Source: Flavobacterium psychrotrophum
GTDB taxonomy: Bacteria > Bacteroidota > Bacteroidia > Flavobacteriales > Flavobacteriaceae
Reading direction: 5' to 3'
Length of the DNA: 64,000 nt
Assembly: GCF_003403075.1 (NCBI RefSeq)
Contig: NZ_CP031557.1
Coordinates: forward strand, 3,100,001-3,164,000
Shown: in pieces, positions 1 to 8,597 of the stretch
Position numbering within the stretch: the first letter of the stretch is position 1
Layout of the letters: every line of letters begins with the position of its first letter
Notes under the pieces: generated by a model
Database searches by the model: none
What the model was told of the DNA's origin: nothing
What the model saw: only the letters and a program-made list of their open reading frames with translations
Program-made: the position numbers and the translations under genes

Positions 1-929
1 TGATGATTATTTTTAAGATGCGCCGCTTTGTGCAACAATAACTCACTGGCTTCAATTTCGGTAGCCATGTCAGCAAGCTTAAAAGAAATACCCTGGAAAC
101 TGCTTATAGGCTGACCAAACTGATGGCGTTCCTTGCTATATTTCAGCGAAGCCTCGTAAGCACCTTTAGCAATACCCAGCGATAACGCCCCGATAGAAAT
201 ACGTCCGCCATCAAGTATTTTCATGGCCTGTATAAAGCCCTCACCTACTTCGCCCAGGCGATTTGCATCAGGAATACGGCAGTCATCAAAAACAAGTTCT
301 GCTGTTTCGCTGGCACGCATACCCAGTTTGTTTTCTTTTTTACCCGAACTAAAGCCCGGCGTACCTTTTTCTATTACAAAAGCAGTCATGCCACGCGAGT
401 CGCCTTTCTCGCCGGTACGCACTATAACAACAGCTACATCGCCGCTTTTGCCGTGGGTTATAAAGTTTTTAGCACCGTTAATTACCCAATGATCACCTTC
501 TTTTACGGCAGTAGTATTCATACCACCCGCATCGCTGCCGGTATTATGCTCTGTAAGACCCCAGGCTCCAATAAATTCTGCTGTAGCCAACTTAGGCAAC
601 CAACGTTGCTTTTGCTCTTCATTACCAAACATTAATATATGGTTTGTACAAAGCGAATTATGCGCCGCTACAGAAAGGCCTATTGACGGATCAACTTTAG
701 ATAATTCATCGATAACGGTAATATATTCATGATAACCAAGGCCACTACCGCCATATTCTTCAGGCACGAGCACACCCATGTAGCCCATTTCACCCAGTTT
801 TTTAAACAGGTCTACTGGAAAATACTGGGTCTCATCCCATTCCATATAATAAGGAGTAATATTAAAGGCCGCAAATTCCCTGATGGAAGATGCTATCATA
901 GCCTGCGTATCGGTAGTTTCAAAAACCAT
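1..929 (-). CDS. acyl-CoA dehydrogenase (partial, C-terminus off left edge)
   Basis: Predicted to oxidise acyl-CoA to trans-2-enoyl-CoA with FAD in fatty-acid or branched-chain amino-acid breakdown in the cytoplasm. About 309 codons are visible, starting with ATG at 929 (MVFETTDTQAMIASS). Family hallmarks visible: VPEEYGGSGLG in the N-terminal helical domain, WGLTEHNTGSDAGGM (the flavin and substrate contact segment) near residue 130, and KERHQFGQPISSFQG at the start of the C-terminal helical domain. The frame is open to the window edge. The catalytic glutamate expected near residue 365 lies outside the window, so the substrate class cannot be judged. Confidence 0.93.
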   Translation of the reverse strand, partial: MVFETTDTQAMIASSIREFAAFNITPYYMEWDETQYFPVDLFKKLGEMGYMGVLVPEEYGGSGLGYHEYITVIDELSKVDPSIGLSVAAHNSLCTNHILMFGNEEQKQRWLPKLATAEFIGAWGLTEHNTGSDAGGMNTTAVKEGDHWVINGAKNFITHGKSGDVAVVIVRTGEKGDSRGMTAFVIEKGTPGFSSGKKENKLGMRASETAELVFDDCRIPDANRLGEVGEGFIQAMKILDGGRISIGALSLGIAKGAYEASLKYSKERHQFGQPISSFQGISFKLADMATEIEASELLLHKAAHLKNNH

Positions 930-947
930 AAATAATTAGCTTAATTT

Positions 948-1862
948 TTAGTATTCCAAATATAAAGCAATTATTTTTGATTTTAATATAAAAATATCAT
1001 TAATTTTTGACAATTCATCAAAGCTATAAATCTTTCCTTTCATGCTGCGCTGCGTGATAATGCTTTTTGCAATATCTCTGTTAAAATAAGGAAAACGGCT
1101 CAGTTGCTGTAATGATGCACTGTTTACATTAATTTTATTTACAGCAAGCCCATCTCCTGCTTTAAAAGCTTTTTTAAGTCCGGTAATGGCTTCGGGACTA
1201 AATTCAGGAAAATCATCCATCTGATCCATGCTCACAAAAGCCCCCAGGTCTGAACGGCGACGGAGCAGCTTTTTAGCATAAGCAGGCCCTATACCTCTCA
1301 CTGCAATAAGATCTTCTTCTAAAGCCGTGTTTATATCCAACACTTTTACAGGAACAGCTATATTTTCTTTTTTAGAAAATGCAGCATTTTTATTGCCCGC
1401 CGTATAAACATAAGCCGTCTTTTCCGTAAACTGCTTTTTATTCTTAACCCAGTCCGGAAATTTAAAATAAGGGGATACAACCGCAAGTAAACTATCGCTA
1501 ACACCGGTTACTGTTTTAAAATCGGCGGCAGAATTAACCCACTTGCCTTCTTTTCTAAATGCTTTAAGCTTATCGATCTGTTCTACAGTCATGCCTAAAG
1601 CATACCCTTTATAATCAGTTATGTAATTAGGATTAAACGGATATATCTTATAACCATCTTTTGTGGCGTGTTTTGCTTTAAGCGCATCTATTTTAGTTTG
1701 TAGTGCAAGCCATTGTTTTTCCTCTTCTGATTTTTCTGAATCTGAAACATCCTGCCGGGATATAAAAAACCACCCCACCTGTACGCATACAACTAACCCA
1801 CAAAGCACCATGAGCCCCTTGCGCTGCCCTGCCGTAAAACGGTATACCTGCCCTGTATCCAT
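948..1862 (-). CDS. helix-hairpin-helix (ComEA-like) membrane-anchored protein
   Basis: 304 residues. One hydrophobic segment lies at about residues 15-35 (LMVLCGLVVCVQVGWFFI), so the protein is probably anchored with the rest outside the cytoplasm. Three helix-hairpin-helix style repeats follow, near residues 90-145, 175-235 (VRGIGPAYAKKLLRRR) and 240-300 (VNSASLQQLSRFPYF). Such repeats bind DNA without sequence specificity; ComEA uses them in DNA uptake. Whether this protein takes part in competence is inference. It is encoded just downstream of the PspC-domain gene on the same strand and ends 18 bp before the dehydrogenase start. Confidence 0.8.
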   Translation of the reverse strand: MDTGQVYRFTAGQRKGLMVLCGLVVCVQVGWFFISRQDVSDSEKSEEEKQWLALQTKIDALKAKHATKDGYKIYPFNPNYITDYKGYALGMTVEQIDKLKAFRKEGKWVNSAADFKTVTGVSDSLLAVVSPYFKFPDWVKNKKQFTEKTAYVYTAGNKNAAFSKKENIAVPVKVLDINTALEEDLIAVRGIGPAYAKKLLRRRSDLGAFVSMDQMDDFPEFSPEAITGLKKAFKAGDGLAVNKINVNSASLQQLSRFPYFNRDIAKSIITQRSMKGKIYSFDELSKINDIFILKSKIIALYLEY

Positions 1863-1898
1863 AAAAATCAGGAAGTTTTTAAAATCAGAAATTTAAAT

Positions 1899-2126
1899 TT
1901 AAAGGTCAAAAACTGAACTGCGCTTGGTATAAACCATATCTTTTAACCTTAGCCAGAACGCAAGCGTAAGGTACACGCCAAACCAAAGACCTACAGTTAC
2001 AAACGTTATATAGATAAAAAACAAGCGCACATTGCTGGCGCGCATCCCCATACGGTCTGCCAGGCGGCTGGCAACTGCGAAACCATGTTTTTCAAAAAAG
2101 TGGCGAAGGTTATTTATCAAAGACAT
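1899..2126 (-). CDS. PspC-domain small membrane protein
   Basis: 75 residues with the compact PspC layout. A short N-terminal helix (LRHFFEKHGFAVASRLADRMG) is followed by one hydrophobic membrane segment (VRLFFIYITFVTVGLWFGVYLTL, about residues 33-56) and a basic tail. PspC proteins in other bacteria respond to envelope stress. Stand-alone PspC proteins of this size are frequent in Flavobacteria, and their role there is not established. Same strand as, and 36 bp before, the helix-hairpin-helix gene. Confidence 0.75.
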   Translation of the reverse strand: MSLINNLRHFFEKHGFAVASRLADRMGMRASNVRLFFIYITFVTVGLWFGVYLTLAFWLRLKDMVYTKRSSVFDL

Positions 2127-2198
2127 TTTAGTTTAAAGTTTGAGGCTTGAAGTTGGCTGCTAAACCTTATTATCGAATCAAAGATAGCAATAAATAAA

Positions 2199-3467
2199 TT
2201 ATCTTTTTAAAAGCTGAAGCCCAACGGCGCAGTGCATACAGCGGTGATGACTGCAATACTCATTCTTAAGCTGCAGTAACGACTGGGAGTCGTAAGCAGA
2301 CTGCACCGGAATTTTATAATATCGAAATTTATCAATTATCGCATTACTTTCAGGAGACAACTGCTGCAATATATCGATAAGAGACTCTGTAATATCTTTA
2401 CCTATACTTTTAGAATACGCAAACTTAACGGGAACAACCGTATTAATAATTAAAAGATTGATAAATGAGGCCGAAAGTGTTTTGCGCTTGCTGGGGCTTT
2501 CTTTGTCAAAACGGTAATGCTTTAACCAGTAAGACTGCACCTGCACATTAAACAACTCATAAAGTTCGGGCAATGTATTTGCCGACATTATCTTAGAAAA
2601 AAGGTTTTGATGGGTGTTATATACAGCAGCGAGCTGTGCAAGGCGTATTGTAGGAAAATTATCCGGCCGGTGCCTAAAGTAGTCTGCCGGTGCGGGAATA
2701 AAAACCGGTAATTGATACTTATGTGCGATGTACTCATATCGTGTTTGTAAATCTTTTGGATACACATCTTCATAAGTACCACCCAGCATACCTGAACGTC
2801 CAAATAAAATCGCTTCAAGATTTTCCAGTTCAAAGCTCTCCCTTCTCACTACGTTAAAGGGGAGCGACTTTGCCATATCAAAAAAAGAGTTTCCATTGGT
2901 ATTCAGTCCAAAATTGCGCGATAAAAAAGCAAAAAGAACTGCCTCCCAGTCGCCATTAGTTGCTGCTGCAAGTTGCAGCATGGGCTGTGCTTTACGTTCC
3001 AGGCGCTCAAAAAACAGGCGCTCTTTCCAGTTATCCATCACAAAAGGACTGATATGCTCCAGCTCGGTTTCGCAGTTTATCCAGGTTTTTGCCGATGCCA
3101 GATGCTGATAGTTAGCCAGCAGCAGGCCATCTACATAATTGCGGAGTTCCAGCACAGGAATTTCAGCACCATTGCGGCGCATAACATCAGCATCATGCTC
3201 CCACACTACATGAAGTACAACGTTATCATAATTCGTATCGGTTTCATGGCTGTGGTGGTACCAGTCAGAACTTTTAAGGTGTATCTCTACATTGCCCGCC
3301 CAGCGCTGCCCGCCAATAACAAGCTGCGCATTAAAAAAATCAGGCCCGGCCCGTTGCAGATACTGACCTGCATTGACTACCTGTACGAATTCGCCCTGCG
3401 TAGTTTTAAGGTTCGTAAGGTCAAATTTTTTAAACTGCCACACATGGTGCAGAAAATCTTCTTTCAT
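2199..3467 (-). CDS. DUF2851 family protein
   Basis: 422 residues matching the conserved DUF2851 start (MKEDFLHHVWQFKKFD, then GPDFFNAQLVIGGQRWAGNVEIH and NVVLHVVWEHD). No function is established for the family. The beta-rich N-terminal half carries several conserved His and Asp residues. The C-terminus ends with a Cys/His cluster (YCSHHRCMHCAVGLQ) that could bind a metal; this is inference. No signal peptide is visible, so it is probably cytoplasmic. Start ATG at 3467. Confidence 0.8.
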   Translation of the reverse strand: MKEDFLHHVWQFKKFDLTNLKTTQGEFVQVVNAGQYLQRAGPDFFNAQLVIGGQRWAGNVEIHLKSSDWYHHSHETDTNYDNVVLHVVWEHDADVMRRNGAEIPVLELRNYVDGLLLANYQHLASAKTWINCETELEHISPFVMDNWKERLFFERLERKAQPMLQLAAATNGDWEAVLFAFLSRNFGLNTNGNSFFDMAKSLPFNVVRRESFELENLEAILFGRSGMLGGTYEDVYPKDLQTRYEYIAHKYQLPVFIPAPADYFRHRPDNFPTIRLAQLAAVYNTHQNLFSKIMSANTLPELYELFNVQVQSYWLKHYRFDKESPSKRKTLSASFINLLIINTVVPVKFAYSKSIGKDITESLIDILQQLSPESNAIIDKFRYYKIPVQSAYDSQSLLQLKNEYCSHHRCMHCAVGLQLLKR

Positions 3468-3567
3468 GGATGTTTTTGGTTGGAAAGCCTAAGGTAGTAA
3501 AATTATGTAAATTTGCCCTAATGAAAGCAATTTTCGCAAAACTTAGCCTACATTTTTATTGGAAAGT

Positions 3568-4083
3568 TTAGATTTCTATGCGGCTTACGGTATCATTACC
3601 TATCAAAAAATATTTGTACCTGTAAAATCTTTCTTGATGTGTAACTGAGATGTCGGGGTTCTTTTTCCACAAAAAAACAAAAAAATGATCACGATAAGCA
3701 TCCATCCCACCTGTCCTATCTAGATCAACATAAAATTTTCGCCCATCTTTAAACGCAAGTAATGTATAACTGTTACCCCTTTGTGGGTGCTCAATATGAT
3801 AAGACTCTATGCCGCTATACTCAAGTAGCAAAGGCAAATCATTATCATTTTTTAAATAGCGGATGTGTTCATCTTCAAAAAGGAGCACATTTTTATCAAC
3901 ATCAATTTTTATTAATATATAAATTACGATTATAAGAATTAGCAATAAGACAGATACAAAAATATAAATACCAAACACACTTCCAGCTAATACCATAGGA
4001 ATTATAAGCAATGGTAACCACTGAAGATACCTGCTCCTTTTATAAACATTGAGTCTTGCTCTATAATGGTAATTAGTTATCAT
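3568..4083 (-). CDS. hypothetical two-helix membrane protein
   Basis: 171 residues if the ATG at 4083 is used; a TTG eight codons upstream would also be open, but ATG is preferred. After a basic N-terminus (YHYRARLNVYKRSRYLQW) there is a hydrophobic hairpin at about residues 22-60. A soluble domain of alternating strands then follows (LLFEDEHIRYLK, GNSYTLLAFKDGRKFYVDL). This hairpin-plus-soluble-domain layout recalls small PH-like membrane proteins, but I do not recognise the family. It lies alone between DUF2851 and the divergent tgt gene. Confidence 0.6.
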   Translation of the reverse strand: MITNYHYRARLNVYKRSRYLQWLPLLIIPMVLAGSVFGIYIFVSVLLLILIIVIYILIKIDVDKNVLLFEDEHIRYLKNDNDLPLLLEYSGIESYHIEHPQRGNSYTLLAFKDGRKFYVDLDRTGGMDAYRDHFFVFLWKKNPDISVTHQERFYRYKYFLIGNDTVSRIEI

Positions 4084-4237
4084 TGTGTTTCTGAAATTGT
4101 TTTCCAAGTAGAAAAGGCAATAAATGAACTGGCTTCATTGCGGTTTAGTTTGATTATGATAAAAATAACGAAATATACAACTACTGTAGTGCATCCACAA
4201 CCATAAACTATGCACCACAAACTATAAACAAAAAATG

Positions 4238-4245
4238 TATCTTTG
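4238..4245 (+). promoter_or_regulatory. -7 promoter element upstream of tgt
   Basis: TATCTTTG matches the Bacteroidota TAnnTTTG element and ends 19 bp before the tgt ATG, with an A-rich leader between. Confidence 0.6.
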
Positions 4246-4264
4246 CACCCTGTAAAAGAGAAGC

Positions 4265-5395
4265 ATGAAATTTGACCTGATTACTAAGGATCCACAAACC
4301 AAAGCCCGCGCCGGCGAATTAACGACCGACCACGGTACCATACAAACCCCAATATTTATGCCGGTGGGTACGGCAGGTACTGTAAAGGGTGTGCACCAGC
4401 GCGAACTGAAAAACGATATTAACCCCGATATTATACTGGGTAACACTTACCACCTGTACCTGCGCCCAAAGCTGGATGTACTGGAACAGGCCGGTGGCCT
4501 TCATAAATTCATGAACTGGGACCGCCCTATACTTACTGATAGTGGCGGATACCAGGTATACTCACTTTCGGCTAACCGAAAAATAAAAGAAGAGGGTGTA
4601 AAATTCAAGAGCCACATAGATGGTTCTTACCACTTCTTTTCGCCGGAAAGCGTTATGGAGATACAGCGCACCATAGGTGCCGACATTATTATGGCGTTTG
4701 ATGAGTGTACCCCGTACCCATGCGACTACCGCTATGCTAAGCGCAGTATGCACATGACGCACCGCTGGTTAGACAGGTGTATTACGCACCTTGAAAAAAC
4801 ACCTTACAAATACGATTACACACAGGCATTCTTCCCTATCGTACAGGGTAGCACCTATACAGACTTACGTAAGGAGAGCGCAGAATATATTGCAAACGCA
4901 GGTGCCGTAGGAAATGCCATTGGCGGATTATCTGTAGGTGAACCTGCCGAAGAAATGTATGCCATGACCGATGTGGTGTGCAGCATACTACCAGAAGATA
5001 AACCACGTTACCTTATGGGTGTGGGTACTCCTATAAATATATTAGAAAACATTGCGCTGGGTGTAGACATGTTTGACTGTGTTATGCCTACCCGAAATGC
5101 ACGTAACGGTATGTTGTTTACCGCTAACGGCACCATAAACATGAAGAACAAAAAGTGGGAGAATGATTTTAGCCCTATAGATGAGATGGGCATCACTTTT
5201 GTAGATACCGAATATTCTAAAGCCTATTTAAGGCACCTTTTTGCTGCTAATGAATTTTTGGGTAAGCAAATTGCTACCATACACAATCTTGGTTTTTATA
5301 TGTGGCTGGTGCGCGAAGCGCGTAAACACATTATAGAAGGCGACTTTAGGCAATGGAAAGAAATGATGGTGCGTAATATGAGCCAGAGATTATAG
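4265..5395 (+). CDS. tgt: tRNA-guanine transglycosylase
   Basis: 376 residues. Swaps guanine 34 for preQ1 in tRNAs with GUN anticodons, the first tRNA step of queuosine synthesis. The catalytic aspartates are visible in DSGGYQ (Asp92) and VDMFDCVMPTRNARNG (Asp271, nucleophile position), along with the substrate loop GGLSVGE (221-227). The family zinc site normally has three cysteines in a CxCxxC motif plus a histidine. Here the corresponding stretch (FSPIDEMGITFVDTEYSKAY, 302-321) contains no cysteine, although the later histidine (IHNL) is kept. The rest aligns well, so the enzyme is probably active with a zinc-free fold. Followed 74 bp later by the LptF/G gene. Confidence 0.95.
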   Translation: MKFDLITKDPQTKARAGELTTDHGTIQTPIFMPVGTAGTVKGVHQRELKNDINPDIILGNTYHLYLRPKLDVLEQAGGLHKFMNWDRPILTDSGGYQVYSLSANRKIKEEGVKFKSHIDGSYHFFSPESVMEIQRTIGADIIMAFDECTPYPCDYRYAKRSMHMTHRWLDRCITHLEKTPYKYDYTQAFFPIVQGSTYTDLRKESAEYIANAGAVGNAIGGLSVGEPAEEMYAMTDVVCSILPEDKPRYLMGVGTPINILENIALGVDMFDCVMPTRNARNGMLFTANGTINMKNKKWENDFSPIDEMGITFVDTEYSKAYLRHLFAANEFLGKQIATIHNLGFYMWLVREARKHIIEGDFRQWKEMMVRNMSQRL

Positions 5396-5469
5396 TTTTA
5401 AAGTTGACTGTTGCCCGTTTACGGAAGCTACTGGCAGCCGACAACTGACAACCAATAACAGAACAACAA

Positions 5470-6543
5470 ATGAAAATAATAGACTGGTACATCCTTAAAC
5501 GATACCTTGCCACATTTTTTGTAATGCTCCTTATGTTCATCCCCATAGGGATTGTTATAGACGTATCTGAAAAGGTAAACCGCATGCTCGAAAATAAGGT
5601 TCCCTTTAAACAGATAGCAATTTACTATGGCGATTTTACCATCTATTTTGCAAACCTGCTTTTTCCCATATTTCTGTTCCTGAGCATTATTTGGTTTACC
5701 AGTAAGCTGGCTAACAATACAGAGATTGTTGCCATACTAAGTTCAGGCATCTCATTTACGCGCTTTTTGCGTCCTTATATAGTTGGGGCTTCATTAATTT
5801 CGCTCCTGGCACTACTCATGGGCTTTTTCTTTGTACCCACGGCAAGTAAAGGCTTTAATGACTTTAGATACAAATACCTGTCCCGAAAGGAGGTACGCCA
5901 GAGTACCGATGTATACAAGCAGATAAGTGATAATGAATACATCTATGTTAGCAGCTTTAGCTACACCAGTAAAACAGGCAACAACTTTAACCTCGAAACT
6001 TTTCGCGGCAATAAACTTGTCAGCAAAATAAGTGCAAGCAGCATTAAATGGAATGAGAAAGACAGTACTTATACACTTGGCGGTTACACCAGCCGCACAA
6101 TAGGTTCTGAAGGCGATATACTGGCAAGCGCTCCTACTAAAAATTTTAAGTTCAACTTTAAGCCTGACGACCTTACCCCTGCTGTTTATGCAGCAGAGAC
6201 GATGACTTATGGCCAGTTGACCGACTTTATCGAAAAAGAACGTATGCGCGGATCGGGCAATCTTAATGCTTATTTAGTGGTACTCTACAAAAAGTATAGT
6301 GTACCCGTATCAGCCTTTATCCTTACCATAATTGCAGTATCGGTGTCGAGCATGAAACGCCGCGGTGGTATGGGCCTTAACCTTGCCATAGGCATATCGC
6401 TTGCCTTTACTTATGTGTTTTTTGACAAGGTATTTGGCACCCTTGCCGAAAAATCTACCTTTTCTCCACTTATAGCCACCTGGATACCCAATATAGCTTT
6501 TGGTATCCTGGCCATATACCTGCTACGCAATGCAAGGCGATAA
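5470..6543 (+). CDS. LptF/LptG family permease (YjgP/YjgQ)
   Basis: 357 residues. This is a transmembrane subunit of the ABC exporter that lifts lipopolysaccharide from the inner membrane into the Lpt bridge. Layout fits the family: an N-terminal amphipathic start (MKIIDWYILKRYLATFF), three helices up to about residue 125, a periplasmic beta-jellyroll domain (about 130-255, IKWNEKDSTYTLGGY), and three C-terminal helices ending LLRNARR. Bacteroidota often encode such a subunit next to tgt, as here. F and G subunits cannot be told apart from this sequence. Overlaps the next gene by 14 bp. Confidence 0.88.
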   Translation: MKIIDWYILKRYLATFFVMLLMFIPIGIVIDVSEKVNRMLENKVPFKQIAIYYGDFTIYFANLLFPIFLFLSIIWFTSKLANNTEIVAILSSGISFTRFLRPYIVGASLISLLALLMGFFFVPTASKGFNDFRYKYLSRKEVRQSTDVYKQISDNEYIYVSSFSYTSKTGNNFNLETFRGNKLVSKISASSIKWNEKDSTYTLGGYTSRTIGSEGDILASAPTKNFKFNFKPDDLTPAVYAAETMTYGQLTDFIEKERMRGSGNLNAYLVVLYKKYSVPVSAFILTIIAVSVSSMKRRGGMGLNLAIGISLAFTYVFFDKVFGTLAEKSTFSPLIATWIPNIAFGILAIYLLRNARR

Positions 6544-7414
6544 CCTAAAAAACTACCTGCACCTGCACCTCATTGTTTTTGTATGGGGGTTTACTGCCGT
6601 GCTTGGCAAACTCATTACATTGGGCGCATTTCCGCTGGTATGGTTCAGGATGAGTATAGCCGTGGCGTTAATGGCTATTTACGGTATTATAATGAAAGTG
6701 CCTTTTAAAGTTTCTTTAAAAGCTTTTATACAGTTTATGCTGGCAGGGCTTATTATAGCACTGCACTGGTTTACATTTTTTCATGCCATTAAAATCAGTA
6801 ATATATCGGTTACATTAGCCTGCCTTAGCACGGGTGCTTTTTTTGCCTCGCTGCTAGAACCTTTACTGTACGGACGCAAAATAATAGCGTATGAAGTTAT
6901 CTTCGGGCTGTTTGTAATTGCAGGGCTCTACATCATTTTCCACTTTGAAGGCAATTACCTTTTCGGGATACTTACAGCACTACTAAGCGCTTTTCTGTCT
7001 ACGCTATTTGCCATCATCAATGGTAAATTTGCAAAACAGCATAACGCTACTGCGATTTCATTTTATGAACTTTTGGGTGGTATATTTTTCTTTTCGCTCT
7101 ACCTTTTATATAGCGGCGAATTTACCCCTGAGTTTTTTACACTCTCTGCATCAGACTGGCTATGGCTGTTTATCCTGGGTTCTGTTTGTACTGCTTATGC
7201 ACAAATAGCGGCTGTAAAAGTTATGCAAACCATTACCCCTTACACCATGATGCTTACCATAAACCTGGAGCCTATTTATGGGATAATTCTTGCACTGGTG
7301 GTTTTTGAGGAAAGCGAACGTATGGCAAGCTCATTCTATGTGGGCGCCGCGATTATACTAATTACAGTGATAATCAACGGGGTGCTAAAAAACCGCTTGT
7401 CAAAAGCAAACTAA
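6530..7414 (+). CDS. EamA/DMT-family transporter
   Basis: 294 residues from the ATG at 6530 (MQGDNLKNYLHLHLIVFVWG). The frame extends to a TTG at 6500, but the ATG gives the usual EamA N-terminus and a short translational overlap with lptF/G. About ten hydrophobic helices are arranged as two EamA repeats; the second begins around TALLSAFLSTLFAIINGK and ends with the typical LEPIYGIILALVVFEE. It is an inner-membrane exporter or permease of unknown substrate. Likely co-transcribed with lptF/G. Confidence 0.85.
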   Translation: MQGDNLKNYLHLHLIVFVWGFTAVLGKLITLGAFPLVWFRMSIAVALMAIYGIIMKVPFKVSLKAFIQFMLAGLIIALHWFTFFHAIKISNISVTLACLSTGAFFASLLEPLLYGRKIIAYEVIFGLFVIAGLYIIFHFEGNYLFGILTALLSAFLSTLFAIINGKFAKQHNATAISFYELLGGIFFFSLYLLYSGEFTPEFFTLSASDWLWLFILGSVCTAYAQIAAVKVMQTITPYTMMLTINLEPIYGIILALVVFEESERMASSFYVGAAIILITVIINGVLKNRLSKAN

Positions 7415-7425
7415 TTGGCCTTAGG

Positions 7426-7459
7426 TTTTGCCATTAATAAAGAGAAATACCTATCTTTG
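7426..7459 (+). promoter_or_regulatory. promoter of accA
   Basis: A -7 element TATCTTTG (7452-7459) is preceded 21 bp upstream by TTTTG (7426-7430), fitting the Bacteroidota -33/-7 arrangement. Confidence 0.6.
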
Positions 7460-7494
7460 CAGCTTCAACTTTAAATAAAAAATCTGCCTTTACT

Positions 7495-8448
7495 ATGGAA
7501 TATTTAGATTTTGAGCTACCTATAAAGGAGCTGGAAGAGCAGTTGGACAAATGTACGATCATAGGCCAGGAGAGCGATGTAGACGTTTCTAATACCTGCA
7601 AACAGATCGAGAAAAAACTCGAAGAAACCAAGAAGAAAATATATAAGAACCTTACCGCATGGCAGCGTGTACAGTTATCGCGCCACCCAAGCCGTCCTTA
7701 TACAATGGATTACATAAAGGCACTGGCAGGCGATACCTGGCTGGAGCTTTTTGGCGATCGTTCTTTTAAAGACGATAAAGCTATGGTAGGCGGGCTAGCA
7801 AAAATCGACGGGCAAAGCTTTATGATCATTGGCCAGCAAAAAGGTTTTAATACTAAAACAAGGCAATACCGCAACTTTGGTATGGCAAACCCTGAGGGGT
7901 ACCGCAAGGCTTTAAGGCTAATGAAAATGGCTGAGAAGTTTGGCATACCTGTTGTAACCTTTGTAGATACTCCGGGTGCATACCCAGGGCTTGAAGCTGA
8001 GGAACGCGGACAGGGAGAGGCTATCGCAAGAAATATTTTTGAGATGTGCCGCCTTAAAACACCTGTTATTACCGTTATAGTAGGAGAAGGCGCATCAGGA
8101 GGTGCATTAGGCATAGGTGTAGGCGATAAAGTATACATGCTTGAAAACACCTGGTACTCTGTAATATCGCCTGAATCGTGTTCTTCGATTTTATGGAGAA
8201 GCTGGGAATATAAAGAGCAGGCAGCCGATGCGCTGAAGCTTACCAGCTACGACATGAAAAAAAATCACCTTATAGATGAGATTATTCCTGAACCTCTGGG
8301 CGGTGCCCACTACGACAGGGAAACCACATTTAAATCGGTAGAGCAATACATTACTAAAGCATACAATGAGCTGAAAGACTTATCAACAGCTGATTTAGTA
8401 GCGCAAAGGATGGATAAATACTGTAACATGGGCGAATTCAAGGACTAA
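7495..8448 (+). CDS. accA: acetyl-CoA carboxylase carboxyltransferase subunit alpha
   Basis: 317 residues, the usual AccA length. With AccD it moves the carboxyl group from biotin carrier protein to acetyl-CoA, giving malonyl-CoA for fatty-acid synthesis. Visible hallmarks: the N-terminal coiled region (ELEEQLDKC), [31 protein letters not shown], and the oxyanion/CoA loop [12 protein letters not shown]. The start ATG at 7495 follows a clear promoter, and a strong terminator lies 32 bp after the stop, so the gene appears monocistronic. Confidence 0.97.
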   Translation: MEYLDFELPIKELEEQLDKCTIIGQESDVDVSNTCKQIEKKLEETKKKIYKNLTAWQRVQLSRHPSRPYTMDYIKALAGDTWLELFGDRSFKDDKAMVGGLAKIDGQSFMIIGQQKGFNTKTRQYRNFGMANPEGYRKALRLMKMAEKFGIPVVTFVDTPGAYPGLEAEERGQGEAIARNIFEMCRLKTPVITVIVGEGASGGALGIGVGDKVYMLENTWYSVISPESCSSILWRSWEYKEQAADALKLTSYDMKKNHLIDEIIPEPLGGAHYDRETTFKSVEQYITKAYNELKDLSTADLVAQRMDKYCNMGEFKD

Positions 8449-8479
8449 GGACCTGAAATTACCCAAAACACACAATACT

Positions 8480-8511
8480 GTCCGGAGCCCTGCTGCTTCG
8501 GACTTTTTTTT
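8480..8511 (+). terminator. rho-independent terminator after accA
   Basis: GTCCGGAGC and GCTTCGGAC pair around loop CCTGCT, followed by a run of eight T. Confidence 0.85.
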
Positions 8512-8597
8512 GGTTGTTAACAAAATGTAAATTTTATAAACATTTTTTGCTAACAACTTCATTCAGTTATAACTTTTTAAAAAGCTAATTTTAGCAG

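Noticed and set aside
3521..3568. 15-codon frame after a TAAATTTG element on the plus strand
   Set aside because: Too short, no similarity, and it runs into the end of a minus-strand gene. A truncated gene remains possible but is not supported.
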